Of a DNA stretch of 64,000 bases, positions 49,427 to 60,645 are shown in pieces (position 1 is the first letter of the stretch; every line of letters starts with the position of its first letter). The stretch is from contig JAIWZP010000037.1 of the NCBI GenBank assembly GCA_025201375.1, positions 248,001 through 312,000 of the forward strand, in the 5' to 3' direction. Origin of the DNA: Gongronella butleri (lineage: Eukaryota; Mucoromycota; Mucoromycetes; Mucorales; Cunninghamellaceae). A program made the translations under genes and the position numbers. The notes beneath the pieces are model-generated. The model saw nothing but the letters and a program-made list of their open reading frames with translations, had not been told where the DNA came from and ran no database searches.

Positions 49427-49881
49427 TCAGAAACCAGGACAAGGGAAGGCTGCACGGAAGCCTTGGTTTTGCGAAGTACCACCCCAGCTATAATACTGGG
49501 TAACGCCGTAACTAACAAATAGAACATATTTTGATAAGTACATTTTATATTTGTATTTTCAACATACCCATATTCGCCAGCGCCGTATTTGAAGGTAGCA
49601 ATAATGCCATTGCCGCCGCTAAACCCAATAAAGGTGACATCCACAGTGTATGGCAGTTGAGAATCCAAGGAATATCCAGGATTAATCTGCGCAGATCCAG
49701 AACTGCCAATGATGCCACAGGCATGATTGTACAGGGTGAGGGTAATGGGGTTGTTTGGACCACCAGTAGCGACAAACTGACAACTTCCTTCACCTTGACC
49801 AACACACTCTTGTGCATTGACCATCAACAGGCTCAGAAAGGCCAAAACACATGCAAATAAGGAGGAGGACAATTTCCACAT
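49427..49881 (-). CDS. Small secreted protein, unknown family
   Basis: Two exons, 49881-49568 and 49511-49427, give 132 residues. The start MWKLSSSLFACVLAFLSLLM is a strong signal peptide, with probable cleavage after VNA. The mature part has four Cys in all: EC near its N-terminus, SCQF, HACGIIG and the C-terminal PCPGF. It is Gly-, Tyr- and Ser-rich (for example GFSGGNGIIATFKYGAGEYG, then YSWGGTSQNQGF). Without splicing the frame runs on into unrelated sequence; the intron (GTATGT..TTGTTAG) restores a compact end. A TATATAAATA box lies ~50 bp upstream of the ATG (near 49,935). Possibly a cell-wall or effector-like secreted protein; I do not recognise a family. Confidence 0.72.
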
Positions 49882-49929
49882 TGAAGGCAACGGATGAGTT
49901 GTTATTGTTGCTCACTTTCGTTCAACGTC

Positions 49930-49946
49930 TTCCGTATTTATATATT
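49930..49946 (-). promoter_or_regulatory. TATA box of the secreted protein gene
   Basis: On the minus strand AATATATAAATAC sits about 50 bp before the start codon at 49,881. It is one of the clearest TATA boxes in the window, in keeping with an inducible, highly expressed gene. Confidence 0.55.
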
Positions 49947-50319
49947 ATATTTTTTTGATATTCTGGGTCGCGGAGAATAATAAATCTTGCTGACGCAATC
50001 GAGAACCATACTTGACTCTCTAAACACCATTTTCAAAAGTCTAGTGCGACGCAGATTCATGAACCTTCAATATCCCGTCACTAGTGCGACGCGAAAGTTG
50101 AAGGAATATCTCTAAGCCCATCTTCGGTGTCAATTGTGCCGAAATTGTCACTATTTGGCAGATCCAAAATAGGCGCCTTAATGGACTGTGTGTGTGCAAT
50201 AGAAGAACAGCGGTGATGAACTGTCTATTGTTATGTATCTGCACTCGCAACGGGAAAGGATTTTAAGTATCTGAATAAAGCATTTGCGGGAGTAGCCGAA
50301 TTGGACCCACGTTGCTGGA

Positions 50320-50535
50320 TGGGCGGTTTATCCTATCCCGGTGACCAACATTGTCAAAAATTGTAGAAATGCCCTCATGATGGTACTGTACCATGATGTT
50401 GGTTACAAAAACAAAAATTTAAGAGATAAATATGGGAAATTTATCCTGTCCCGGTGACCATCATTGTCAAAAATATAGGAATGCTCTCATGGTGGTACCG
50501 TATCATGATGCTGGTAACAAGGGATAAATATAAAC
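50320..50535 (+). repeat. Tandem duplication (~115 bp) with palindromic core
   Basis: Two units share TTTATCCT(A/G)TCCCGGTGACCA, CATTGTCAAAAAT, GGAATGC(C/T)CTCATG-like sequence, TGGTAC(T/C)GTA(C/T)CATGATG and GATAAATAT. The GGTAC..GTACC part is a near-palindrome in the first unit. The second unit ends with GGGATAAATATAAACC, a TATA-like sequence. Confidence 0.75.
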
Positions 50536-50566
50536 CAAGCTGTGTAGCCAAATCGTCTCGCAGTAC

Positions 50567-50791
50567 ATGCAGATGAGCATCAATGCATGGACAGAATGGA
50601 GTTATGGTATTCTAAAAAGGCCCGCAGAAGTGATTACAAAAAAGTGCGCGCCGGCGACTTGCTTCAATATGACACGCAAGAGTTTACATATCAGCAGGGC
50701 AAATAATGGATTCTGTGTTGCGGGAAATCCTATTCTGGCTGTTGTTACACCCCATCTTTATGCCAGTGATTCTGTGATACCTTTTCTATAG
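50567..50791 (+). CDS. Candidate small ORF (74 codons), uncertain
   Basis: Opens ~40 bp after the TATA-like ATAAATATAAACC that ends the tandem duplication. Protein: MQMSINAWTEWSYGILKRPA, then KCAPATCFNMTRKSLHISRA, then GNPILAVVTPHLYASDS and a short end. No signal peptide and no known domain. It could be a first exon or a chance frame. Confidence 0.2.
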   Translation: MQMSINAWTEWSYGILKRPAEVITKKCAPATCFNMTRKSLHISRANNGFCVAGNPILAVVTPHLYASDSVIPFL

Positions 50792-51671
50792 CCAGTACCT
50801 TATTTTTGGATACGTGACGGCTATTAAACAAGTACGAGAAGATTTTTTTAATTTAGATTATCGGTACATGAGCCCTATCCATCGATCAAGGGCACAAAAC
50901 TTTCGCCTTCCGGGAGAGAGCTGAACGGCTCCAAATTTTATTCCAAGGGATTATGGTTCTGCCGAATGAATGTATGGTATGTAATCCGCAACAAGACAGA
51001 CTTTGTATGCAATTATCCATCCATTGCATTCAGCGGTGCATCTAAAATCACGCATTGCTCGTCACCCATCAAGTCAGCCCCATTCTTTTTTGGTATTTTT
51101 CGCGGTTTCTCTATGCGATGGCTCTTACCGGGGAGTTTGTTGGAATTCTGGAGACCTAATTTCCCAAAGTTGGATTTGGACGCTCGTCACGACCAAATTT
51201 TGATTTGCTCGTGGCGTGCCTCAAATTGCTGTGACAGCTGCAAATTGCGTTCCTCTGGGGTTTCTTGCGCGTTCTTTCACATCTAGACGCATTTTGGTGT
51301 TCCTTCAATCAATTTGTGTCTCGAGAAAATGGCAAATTAACGATTTTACGTGTTTTTGCACCGTCATTCGATCCATTCACGTCCAAAGACATTGGTGAGA
51401 ACTTGGCTTCGCTTTATCTCACACGATGCTTATGCAACTTGGACCATCGCCGTGGAAAAGTTGAAAGTGACATTTTTTTTTTAAAGAAAGGGGGACAAAA
51501 TCCATGAATCCATGAAATCAAGAGCTATTACGCACTGCACGCACCACCTGCGCCATTGGATCTGTTTTGTTATGATACAGCTTTATTGTGAAGGGGATCT
51601 ATGCGATGAAAAAGAGGGGGAAAAGGGAGAAAAACAAAAAAGAGGGTGTGGGGGAGGTTTTTTTTTTCTTT
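50792..51671. other. Intergenic with possible coding remnants
   Basis: Plus-strand frames around 51,265-51,507 (LRVFAPSFDPFTSKDIGENL, then ASLYLTRCLCNLDHRRGKVE) look protein-like but have no start, splice pattern or recognised family. The last ~150 bp are the 3' flank of the mS23 gene. Confidence 0.35.
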
Positions 51672-52426
51672 CTAAAAGGCTTGGCCATTCATGCCCTTGA
51701 TCAATGCCTGCTCTTCGTGGTAAAGGGCCTTTTGGGTCTGCTTGCTGAAGGTATTCAAGGCGTTGGCCATTTTGGCGCGAGCTTCGCGCTCCTCTTGCTC
51801 TTGCTGCGCGCGCAGCTCGTAGAATTCGGAGGTGGCCTTGGCATAGGCCTGGCGCTCGGTCATGTTTTCGTTTGTCATCAGGTGCAATTGGTACTTGATC
51901 ACACTGGACGGGCGGACAACAAGGGTGAGATCACTATTTTGACCTTTTTTTCTCCATTTTTTTTTCGTGCTTACGCTTCGCCATCGATCTCGTAGAGTCG
52001 CATGCCTGGCAGGATCAATTGTGAGAAATCTGTGCGGTTCTTGCCCGAGTCGCTTTCGACGAGGACCTTGGGCCGGGACAGCTCAAAGGGATGATCCTTG
52101 TAGAATTGCCTGCGCAGGCGATCCTCGGGGTAGACAATGGCGCGTGGTCGTGGCGGCTTGGTGCGCAGATTCTTTTGCTTGTGGCGAATGGACGAGCGTG
52201 CCACCTGCTGCTGTTGCTGCTGCAATTGTTGCGACGTGTACGCTTGCTCGGCTGCCGTCTGCGCCGTGATATTGTTGTCGCTGGCAGGGCGGGTGCGGAT
52301 AATGGACGGGCCGGGCGGCACCTGCTGCAGCACAGGCAGCCACACTGGCGCCTCCTTGACCAAATTGCCCTTCATGAGATTGCTGACGTGGCGCGCAAGG
52401 CCACTGGGAGAGGGTCGGTACGCCAT
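51672..52426 (-). CDS. RSM25: Mitochondrial ribosomal small-subunit protein mS23 (Rsm25)
   Basis: Component of the mitochondrial 37S ribosomal subunit. Two exons, 52426-51975 and 51903-51672, give 227 residues. The start MAYRPSPSGLARHVSNLMKG, then NLVKEAPVWLPVLQQVPPGP, matches the mS23 N-terminus (a basic start, then the (L/V)K(E)xPxW motif). RPRAIVYPEDRLRRQFYKDH, then PFELSRPKVLVES, is the next conserved stretch. The C-terminus is Glu/Ala-rich and helical. A Gln tract near residue 70 is lineage-specific. The N-terminus is probably also the mitochondrial targeting region. Confidence 0.9.
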
Positions 52427-52817
52427 GGATAAAACAAAAAGACAAAAAAGACGAAACAAAAAAAAAAAAAAAAAAGCACAAGCTGGCTGGAAAAAGAAAA
52501 CATAGCCACCAAGAGCCGTCCGGCAGTCCGACGACCCAGGCTAAAGATTCAAATCCCGCCTTTCATGCAATGTCATTCCCCTTTTTTGCAAAGAAATTGC
52601 GAAAATCCAAAGGTTACATTGACCATTTATTAAAGCCAAAAGCGTAGATGTAAGAATGTAGAAAGAAAAAAAAAAAGGAATGAAAAGTTGGGTGTAGAAA
52701 AAAAAAGAGACAAGATTCTAAATGAATGTAAATAAAAAAAGCAAAGAAAAAGAGGGGTAACAAGGTTGCATGTGGGGTGTGGGGGATGAAAAAGGGAACA
52801 AAATTGAATCATCAAGG
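52427..52817. other. Short intergenic region
   Basis: Upstream sequence of the mS23 gene and 3' flank of the Rax2 gene, both on minus. Contains an A run of ~18 near 52,457. A TTCAAATCCCG sequence near 52,550 resembles a tRNA B box but has no tRNA around it. Confidence 0.5.
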
Positions 52818-55770
52818 TCAATGTGATGATGGGTGGTCCCCGACCTGCAGATCGCGCATTGCCGGGTCGGCGGATGCCGCTGTGGCGTGTGGTGATGAGG
52901 AGGACGATGCCGACGCAATGGCGGCGCCTGTCGCGCTGCCTAGGGTGGCCAATTGCGCGGCATCGAGCAGCTGCGCAATAGTGGACGTGGTGACAGGGTC
53001 GTGCGCGGGTGGGGATTCACCGGACGCGTACGCAGCGGCGGCGGCAGCCGCAGGCGACCATGACGTGGCGGGTTCGGGATAATCCAGGCCTTGCCTCTTT
53101 CGACGCACAAACAACCAGCCAAGTCCCGCTCCCACCAGCACAAAGATGAGGCCCAGCGAGATGCCAATCGAGATCAATATCACCGCTGGCACAGGCAAGT
53201 AGTCTAAATTTCCCAAAAATGTGTGAGAAAACGACGCGTTCCCTTTTTTTTTTTCTTTTTTTTTCATTTTTCTTTTCTCATTCTCTTACGTCGGATGGAG
53301 CTGGCGGTACAGCACTCGAGCTCAGTGAAAAACGATTGGATGATGCCTGGTTGGCCATTGAATTGCGATGACAGTGTGTAAGGCGACCATCCATGGCCAT
53401 CATAGAGTGCCACGGACACGTTGCCTGCTTGAGACAGCTGCAGCTGGCCGACGGCCATGAGCATCGAGTTGGAATTGGCAGGGTAGCGTGTTTGGTCTGC
53501 GGATGATTGTGCAATGGGGGCAAAAAGAAGTTGGCGGATGACGGAGCCGCTTAACAACGACGAAGACGAGGCCGAAGACGATGACGACGACGACGAAGAC
53601 GTGGATGCCGGTGACATGGACGACGACAAGACATTAAAGTCGTGATTGGATGTCAATGTGCCAAGCACGGTCTGATGATCGGAAGAAACGCCGGCAAGAA
53701 GCGTGTCGCCATTTTCACCGGCAAAGACGGCGGTCATGGTGAGCTGTTGGAGGTTGATGGACGAGGACGACGAAGACGAAGGAACGGTCCACGCGCCGCT
53801 GGAAGGCGGATTCGCGAGTTGTGCATAGGTAGATGCTTGGCCTTGCACTTGCAACGCGCCAATAGCCGTCAGACTGCTGCCATCTACCGTCAATCCCGTC
53901 ACCGTGCCGTCCAAACCAGTCCCCACGGGATTCCATTGTCGCTGTTGCACATCCAACACGCACACGCCGCGACAGTCAAGCGATCCGGCCTTGGCAAACG
54001 CACCACCCACATATAACTTGGATTTGTCAGGCGAAATCACCATGGCTTGCACACGGCCTGGATTGCCGCTGGCGTCTAATTCAAAAAAAAAAAACATCTT
54101 AATAAAGTGCCCGTGAAGAAAAACACGTGTTTCCGAGAGAATTCCGGGAGAAAAAGACGCGCTTGCGAGAGAAATAAAAAAAGACGCGTCTTTTCATCTT
54201 TTTCTCTTTTGTTTTCCAATTCTTCTAATTTTTTTTACCAGACAAGCCCGGTGCGGGGGTGACGGTCATGGTGGCGAGCTGGATGGCAAAGAAGCTCTTG
54301 ACGGGTTGCTGTTGGACCTGGCCCGAGAAGGCGCCGCCAACGTAGAGGATGCCATCTTGCTGGACAAGGGCATTGACGGCCGCCGCGCCCTGGTTGGTGC
54401 CACCATTGAGCTGCCATCCGGTCCATTGATTGTCGTGATAGAGCGCGAGATTGGCAATGGCGCCGTTTTGCATGGTGAATTGGCCGCCGAGGATGGTGAC
54501 CACCTGGTTTGACGTGGCATTGTGCCAAAACGCGCCACATGACACGATGGCCGTGTCGTCATTGTCGAACAAGAACGGGTAGCGCGTCCATGGGGCCTGC
54601 CACGTGGATGCCGTGATGGCATTCACGGAAAAGTACGTTTGCGCAGCAAGCAGGCTGCCTATCCAATGATTGACTTGGTTCGCCACGACTGTGCCTGACA
54701 AAAACACCTGCGGGTCCGCCCACGCGCGCATCCCAAGCTGCCATGGGAAGTTGCCTGGCGCCGTCATGGGCTGACCCATGCGCACGTGCGAAAACGCGCC
54801 GGACACCCACAATGTGCCATTGTCCACGGCAACCAAATCGCTGACAGGGCCGTCCGTGCCATTGCCCATGTTGGACCACACCCCGCGCTGCGTGTCATAG
54901 ACAGCAAGGTGGTTGAGCCCCGTGTGCAGTTGGTCAATCGTGCTGTTGAAGAGGCCGCCAATGTACAATTCTAGAAAAATGAGGGAAAGTGTCAACTAAA
55001 ACTGTCAAAGCGCGCATTTTTTTTCTTTTTTTCGTTGTTTTACCATTGCCAGAGAGGATAAGCGATGTGACATTGTTATCCACGCCATTGCTGGTCAGCG
55101 GCACCATGTGCTGGCTTGCATAGCTAAAAGCGACAAGATTGCGGTATGGTGCGCCCGTGAACTGGCCGCCAATGTACAACGTGTTGCCCTGAGACGCGTC
55201 AATGGCGTGCACCGTCGAACCGGGCGGCAATTGCTCTAAAAAAAAGTGTGGTCGTTAGTTTTTTTTTTTTTCTTGGTTTCTTTTTTTTCTTTCTTTTTTG
55301 TTTTTTGTCGTTTTACCTGGCAGAGGCAACCACGCAATGGGCTGGTGGCTCGAGTAATTTTGCGGGCTAAACTCGAGGATGCTGACGAGGGTGGCATTTG
55401 TGCCATTGCGGACGAAATCGAGGGCTTCGGCAATGATGGTTGTGTTTGTGGTGGAGGGAGGCGTGGCATTTGGCGCAGGTTTGAGCACGATCTTTGGCTG
55501 GAACGAGCTGGACGACGGCACCACGAGGCCGTCGTAAATGACGGTGGTCGCGTCTTGCGCGTTTGTCTGGTCAATGGTGATCTGCGACGTGTTTCCAGGC
55601 GTCATTTCGATCGTGAGCTGCACTTGTGTTCGTTGGTCGCACGTGCTCGTGCCTACACAGCCTGGCGTGATTGCATACACGGTGTAGTGGCCTTGTGTCG
55701 GGATGCGGCTGTCAAAAAAAAAAAAAGAAATCAAGACACAATTCGTTGTTTTTTTTTCGCGTTTTCGCTT

Positions 55771-55805
<35 letters not shown>

Positions 55806-57456
55806 ATTTTCATTGTGTGCGCTTACGGTGTATAGGTGACCGAGACATTGGAGGATGGCAAGTCAGCGGTGGGGATGCTTGTGGCGAGGAATGTTTCATA
55901 AGAGCCATAGGCAAACACGGGTCGCCAATTGCCAACGACCGAAGAAGTCGCGGGGCCCGAGCAATTGTTGTTTGTGTTTTCTGGGTACAATGTGTTATCT
56001 AGGAAGGTTGTTTTTTGCAAAAGCAACAAGCAGAAAAAGGAAGGTCAGTGTCACGGTTCTGGATCATGTACCTTTTTTTGGTTTTGTACCTGATTGGAAG
56101 ACCTGGACGTCACCCAGGCCGCCCCCTGAGCCGTACCAAGAGGAGATGTCGATGCGGATGCCCGTTGTGTTGATGGGGGTTTGTACAGTGAAATCTTGAT
56201 AGGGAATGCTGGCATTGTTGGCGAGGAAGCACATGTCGCTGCATGTCGTGGTGGCGTGCGTCGCGGGGTCGATGTACGAGAGCGTAAAAACGTCATTGGA
56301 GCCTAGCGCGAGAATGCTTGCAGGAGGGGAAAAAAATAAAAAGGAACAAAAAAGTGAGAACCATGCATCCTCCTGCATAAAAAAAAGTAAAAGGATGTCG
56401 ATTTTTTTCTTTTTTTATTCTTTTTTTTTTGTCGTTTTACCTGAAAGAACGTGTGGCCTGGTCGGGCAAGCCTGTGTTGCTAAGGCGGAACATGGATGGC
56501 TGGATCGCGTAGGCAAAGGTTGCTTGCCAATAGCCGGGGACGTCGTCCTGCAAGAGCCACGGCGTGGGGGCGGCCGATCCATTGGCGCCCTGGCACACGA
56601 TGCTGGATGGGTCGCTGTTCTTGCCATCGAACGCGGAATTGCCACCAGATACCTCCTAAAAAAAAAAAAAAAAAAGAGAGAGAGAGAAATGAGCCCATCC
56701 GTCCTCAAAATAAAGATAAAAAAGAAAAGGAAAAAAAGGGAGAAATTCCCTTACGGTGGGTGCGCCAAGATTGACAGGCTGGCTGCTGTTGGCATTAAAA
56801 TACACGCCATCGCCGGTGGCGTCGAATTGGCCACCAAAGAGGATGGTTTGGCGTTGTGTGTTTGGCTTGATGGTGTGGACAGGGCCATTGAAGCCGACCC
56901 AGGGCAGCGGCAGCCATTGATTGTTGTACCATTGCGCCACGCTGCCTGCGTATTGTGTGCTGTTGGCGACGCCCACGGGCTGGTGGAATTGGCCGCCAAC
57001 GTAGACGGTGCGATTGGCAGAATCACAGTGCAACGCGTAGACGGGCCCATCGACGCCCTGATCGAGCGCGAACAGTGTATTTGACGCCAGATCGAGGCGC
57101 GCAATGTTGTTGACGGTGACAGGCGTGGCGGCCGCAGGCGATGGTGACGCGAGCGACGCGAATTGGCCGCCTAGGTATAATTGTTGATCGAGGATGCACG
57201 CGTCGAAGATGTTGCCCTGGCCCTGTAACAACGACAACAGGTATGGCGACAATGTGTCGCCAAAGACGGCGGCGCCGCCCGTCGTGTTGGCCGTTTGCCA
57301 GCTATCAAAGACTGGCGACACGCCGGCAAATTGGCCAGCAAGGCCGAATTGCCCTACCTGCGCGCTGTCGAGCACTGGCGCCGAAAGAGACATGGCGAGC
57401 GTCATCGTCGTCGTCGAGGCACCGAGGAAAACGAGCCACCGATCGAGGCGTATCAT
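52818..57456 (-). CDS. RAX2: Rax2-type cortical polarity marker, membrane protein
   Basis: Rax2 is a large membrane glycoprotein that marks cortical sites for budding or hyphal tip growth. Nine exons read in order: one ending ~56,758, then those beginning ~56,655, ~56,310, ~56,000, ~55,710, ~55,236, ~54,970, ~54,075 and ~53,205. The protein exceeds 1,150 residues. It starts with a signal peptide (FLGASTTTMTLAMSLSA). The body has repeated beta-propeller/Kelch-like units: LYLGGQFASLA, VYVGGQFHQPVG, ILFGGQFDATG, LYIGGQFTGAP, LYIGGLFNSTID, VTILGGQFTMQNG, LYVGGAFSGQV and LYVGGAFAKAG. Many N-glycosylation sequons are present. A single membrane span lies near the C-terminus (VILISIGISLGLIFVLVGAG, then LGWLFVRRKR), with a short cytoplasmic tail. 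A Ser-rich stretch precedes it. Confidence 0.93.
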
Positions 57457-58326
57457 AGCTCGTATCGAAATAGAAAAGAAAAAAAATGAAAAAAAGAGAG
57501 AGGGCGAGAAAAAAAAAAGAGCAACAATAAAACCAAAGGGAGCAAAGGGAGGGGGCCGACAGTTGCTGTTCCCAATATTAAACAAGAAAAAAAAAAGGAG
57601 GCAACAGGCGAGCAAAGAAAATAAAAAAGAAAAGAAAGAGAGAGAAAAAGGAAAAAGGCCATCAAAGGCAATAAAGGGGCTGCAAAAAAGTTGCCAGCCA
57701 GGTTCTGGGTTCCTCAAAATTGCATCCATCAAACTCGCGTTACACACATTCTAAATCAAGATGAGGGGAAGGGGGGCAAGTGCGGCCACAAAAAAGTTGA
57801 GCTATGCTCGCTTATTTTTACTCTTCATTACGCGACATGGATGAAAGAATGGCTCGCATTGGAAAAAAAACCTTATTATCGTTTTGTTGTACGGAGAGCG
57901 ACAAACAAGAAAAAAAGGGGGGCTCCTCAAGGAGGCCGCCATGGCGAGGGGGGCTGTTGGCAGTAAAAAATAGGGGTAAAAAATCAAATGAAACCAGGAC
58001 AAAGAAAAAAAAGCGCCAACCTTGTACTACTTTTTATTTGTCATTTGCAAAAAGAAAGCGTTGATCCGACGTCACATGACACGAATTGGGGTTGCTTTGG
58101 CACTCTAGGAACTTGCATCCGCAGACTCGCGACGCGTCAGGGCGCGTGTTTCAGAGCATGTCGTCCCCCCTGTCGCCATTTCGGGACAGCCATTGGCCCG
58201 CAATAATGAAGAAGCAGCTGCCCGCGCGGGTGTTCAATTTGGCATCCCGACGCCATTTGCCATTTGGCTTCACAAAAGCAGTAAAACCTTTTTTTCCCTT
58301 CTCTTCTGTTTTCTGCACCACGCATC
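57457..58326. promoter_or_regulatory. Divergent promoter region (Rax2 / RhoGAP)
   Basis: 870 bp between the start codons of two genes that both act in polarised growth. The Rax2-proximal half (57,470-57,670) is a purine-rich strand, equivalent to a pyrimidine-rich leader for the minus-strand gene. No gene or shared repeat was found. Confidence 0.5.
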
Positions 58327-60645
58327 ATGGCCCAATACTTGATAGCCCAGTGGGATTATGAAGCCGAGGGCGAGTTTGAGCTCTCGTTTCATCAGGGCGA
58401 CCGTATAAAGCTTCTCGAAAAGCACAACGACGACTGGTAACGGTGAAACAAAATTTTTTTGCCTTTTTTTCTTTCTCTCTTGCTCATCAACCTCGTTTTT
58501 TTTTATCTTTGCTACAGGTGGGAAGGTAAAGGCACCACGGCGCTCGACACACGCGTGCCACGCTTCTTGCACAATGCTCAATTCCATTTTTAGGCGAGTT
58601 AAACGACACAATTGGCTTTTTCCCTGCCAACAGGACACTCTTGGAGCCGCGCTCAACGTCGTCAGCACCTCCGTCGCCTGGTTGGTGCTTTTGTCACTTT
58701 TATCATGCTTTGTACTGACGATTTTTTTCATGGTGGATTGATTTAGAGCGCGCCAAAGCGATCATTGACGCGTCACCGTTAAATGAAGAGCCCTCAAATG
58801 ACAATGGCCAAGCGTCCGCACCTGCTGTCGTCCTCTTGCCCGGTTGGGCACACGCTTTTGGTACGGGATGACGCGCTGTTTTTTTTTATTTTTTGAGGGG
58901 ATAAAGGGGCGCTGACACGTTCTTTCTTTTATTTTAATGTAGATGACCAAGGCACCATCTATTATTTCAACGAGCAATCGGGCGAGTCGTCATGGGAAGC
59001 ACCGACACAACCAGAAAAAGACAAAGAAACAACGGCTGCCAGTCAATCGCATCCATCCTTGACGCCAAAAGCCATTTCAACGGCCAATGCGACACACACA
59101 CCCGTGACACCGGCAGATGACCTTGATTTTGACTTTGCATTGGACCCACAGGCCATGAAGAAACTTGTATGACGCGCGCGGGAAACAAAAGGGGGAAGTT
59201 GACGCGGCTTTATTCATTTTTTTTTTTTCGTGGTCTAGTCACTTGATCGATTGGAAAAGGATGCCCGGCAGCAAGGATTTGTCCAGATGAAGATGGTGTC
59301 CCATGACAGTGGCAAGCTCAGTTCGTGGAAAGTGTATTATGGCGTGCTGGTGCATGGCTACTTTTTGTTGTACAAGGAGGCGCACGTGAAAAACCGCAAA
59401 AAGATGACGACGTTGCCACCTGTCGGCAGCTTTGATCTTGGGCTGTGTCAAATTCAGCCCGCTGGCAAGCAAGATACCAAGCGGAAGCATTGTTTCCTCG
59501 TGTCGCTGCCACCACCCAAGAAAATCACCTTGTACGTGCAGCCTGCGAATGAAAACGATTATGCCGCATGGACCGACGCGATCATGCGCGACCTGATTGT
59601 GCGCAAGGAACAGCAACAGCAACAGCAGCAAAATCAGCCGTTGCAAGAGCCGCCGTCCGAGATTGTTCAGCTTTTACATGCGCTGACCCTTGATGACCAG
59701 CGTATGAAAGTGAATCAAAAGCTTGCCAAGCCCACGGACCCGCCTACTTCGCAACAACAACAACAACATCAACATCATCATCCACCCAACAAAAAGATGC
59801 CCTCTTGGTTTAACAAGGCCAACAGCAAGGCCAATCATGATACCCACGCGCCATCCAACCTTGTTCGCTCGCCACCGCCCATGCAGCAGCACGCGCCCGG
59901 CAACGACAATGATGTGTTTGGCGGTCTTCTTCCCACCAATGGGTTCCCCATCGTCATCCAGCAATGCATTGACCAGGTCGAAGCGCGCGGCCTCGATGTC
60001 GTTGGCATCTACCGCCTGTCAGGGCCCGCATCGGCCATCCAAAAGTATCGTGCCGCATACAATCGACGTAAGCGCCTATTACTTTTTCTTTTCTTTGTAT
60101 TTACGCATCGTTTCAATCCCTATTTAGGCGAACCCGTGCATTTGGAGCAAGAACACGACGTCAATGTGTGCACTGGTCTTCTCAAGCTGTATCTCCGAGA
60201 ACTCAAGGATCCATTGCTGACTTTTGAGTACTACGACTGGTTCATGGAGGCGGCTCGTAAGAAGTGACACGCGAGAAAAAAAAGGAAATACAGGGTCAAT
60301 TCAGTGCTGATTCTGTTTTTTTTTTCAAAAGGGATTGATGACTATGACGAGCGAATGTATCAGATAAAGTCGGTGATTCACGCACTGCCCAAGCCCAACT
60401 TGGCGGTGCTCGAGGCGCTGATGCGCCACTTGCAGCGCGTGGCCGATCGATGTGATGTCAACAAGATGGAGACGTCCAACCTGGCGCTGATCTTCTCCGT
60501 CGGCTTGCTGCGTCGCCCTGGCCACGATATGTCGGGGATCATCCATGCCGATCTGCAAAACAAAGTCGTCGAGGCCATCATTCAGCAAGTTGATTGGTTT
60601 TTTGAGCTGGATGACGACGATGCAGCCAAAGGCAGCACGGCTTGA
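58327..60645 (+). CDS. SH3-WW-PH RhoGAP (ARHGAP12/15/27-like layout)
   Basis: A GTPase-activating protein for Rho/Cdc42-type G proteins. Eight exons, 58327-58436, 58518-58525, 58594-58680, 58747-58860, 58943-59166, 59239-60067, 60128-60256 and 60332-60645, give 604 residues. SH3: LIAQWDYEAEGEFELSFHQG, then NDDWWEGELNDTIGFFPANR. WW: LLPGWAHAFDDQGTIYYFNE, then SGESSWEAP. PH: GFVQMKMVSHDSGKLSSWKV, then YYGVLVHGYFLLYKE. RhoGAP: VFGGLLPTNGFPIVIQQCID, then LDVVGIYRLSGPASAIQKYR (arginine finger in GIYRLSG), LKLYLRELKDPLLTFEYYDW and METSNLALIFSVGLLRRP. The SH3 depends on an 8-nt exon (GTGGGAAG) for its WWEG. A Gln/His-rich linker lies between PH and GAP. Confidence 0.94.

Noticed and set aside
52500..52580. 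TTCAAATCCCG as a tRNA B box
   Set aside because: No A box or acceptor stem at a suitable distance on either strand.
53264..57456. Many plus-strand frames opposite Rax2
   Set aside because: Each is limited by Rax2 exon boundaries and has shadow composition; the minus-strand frames carry consistent Rax2 repeats.
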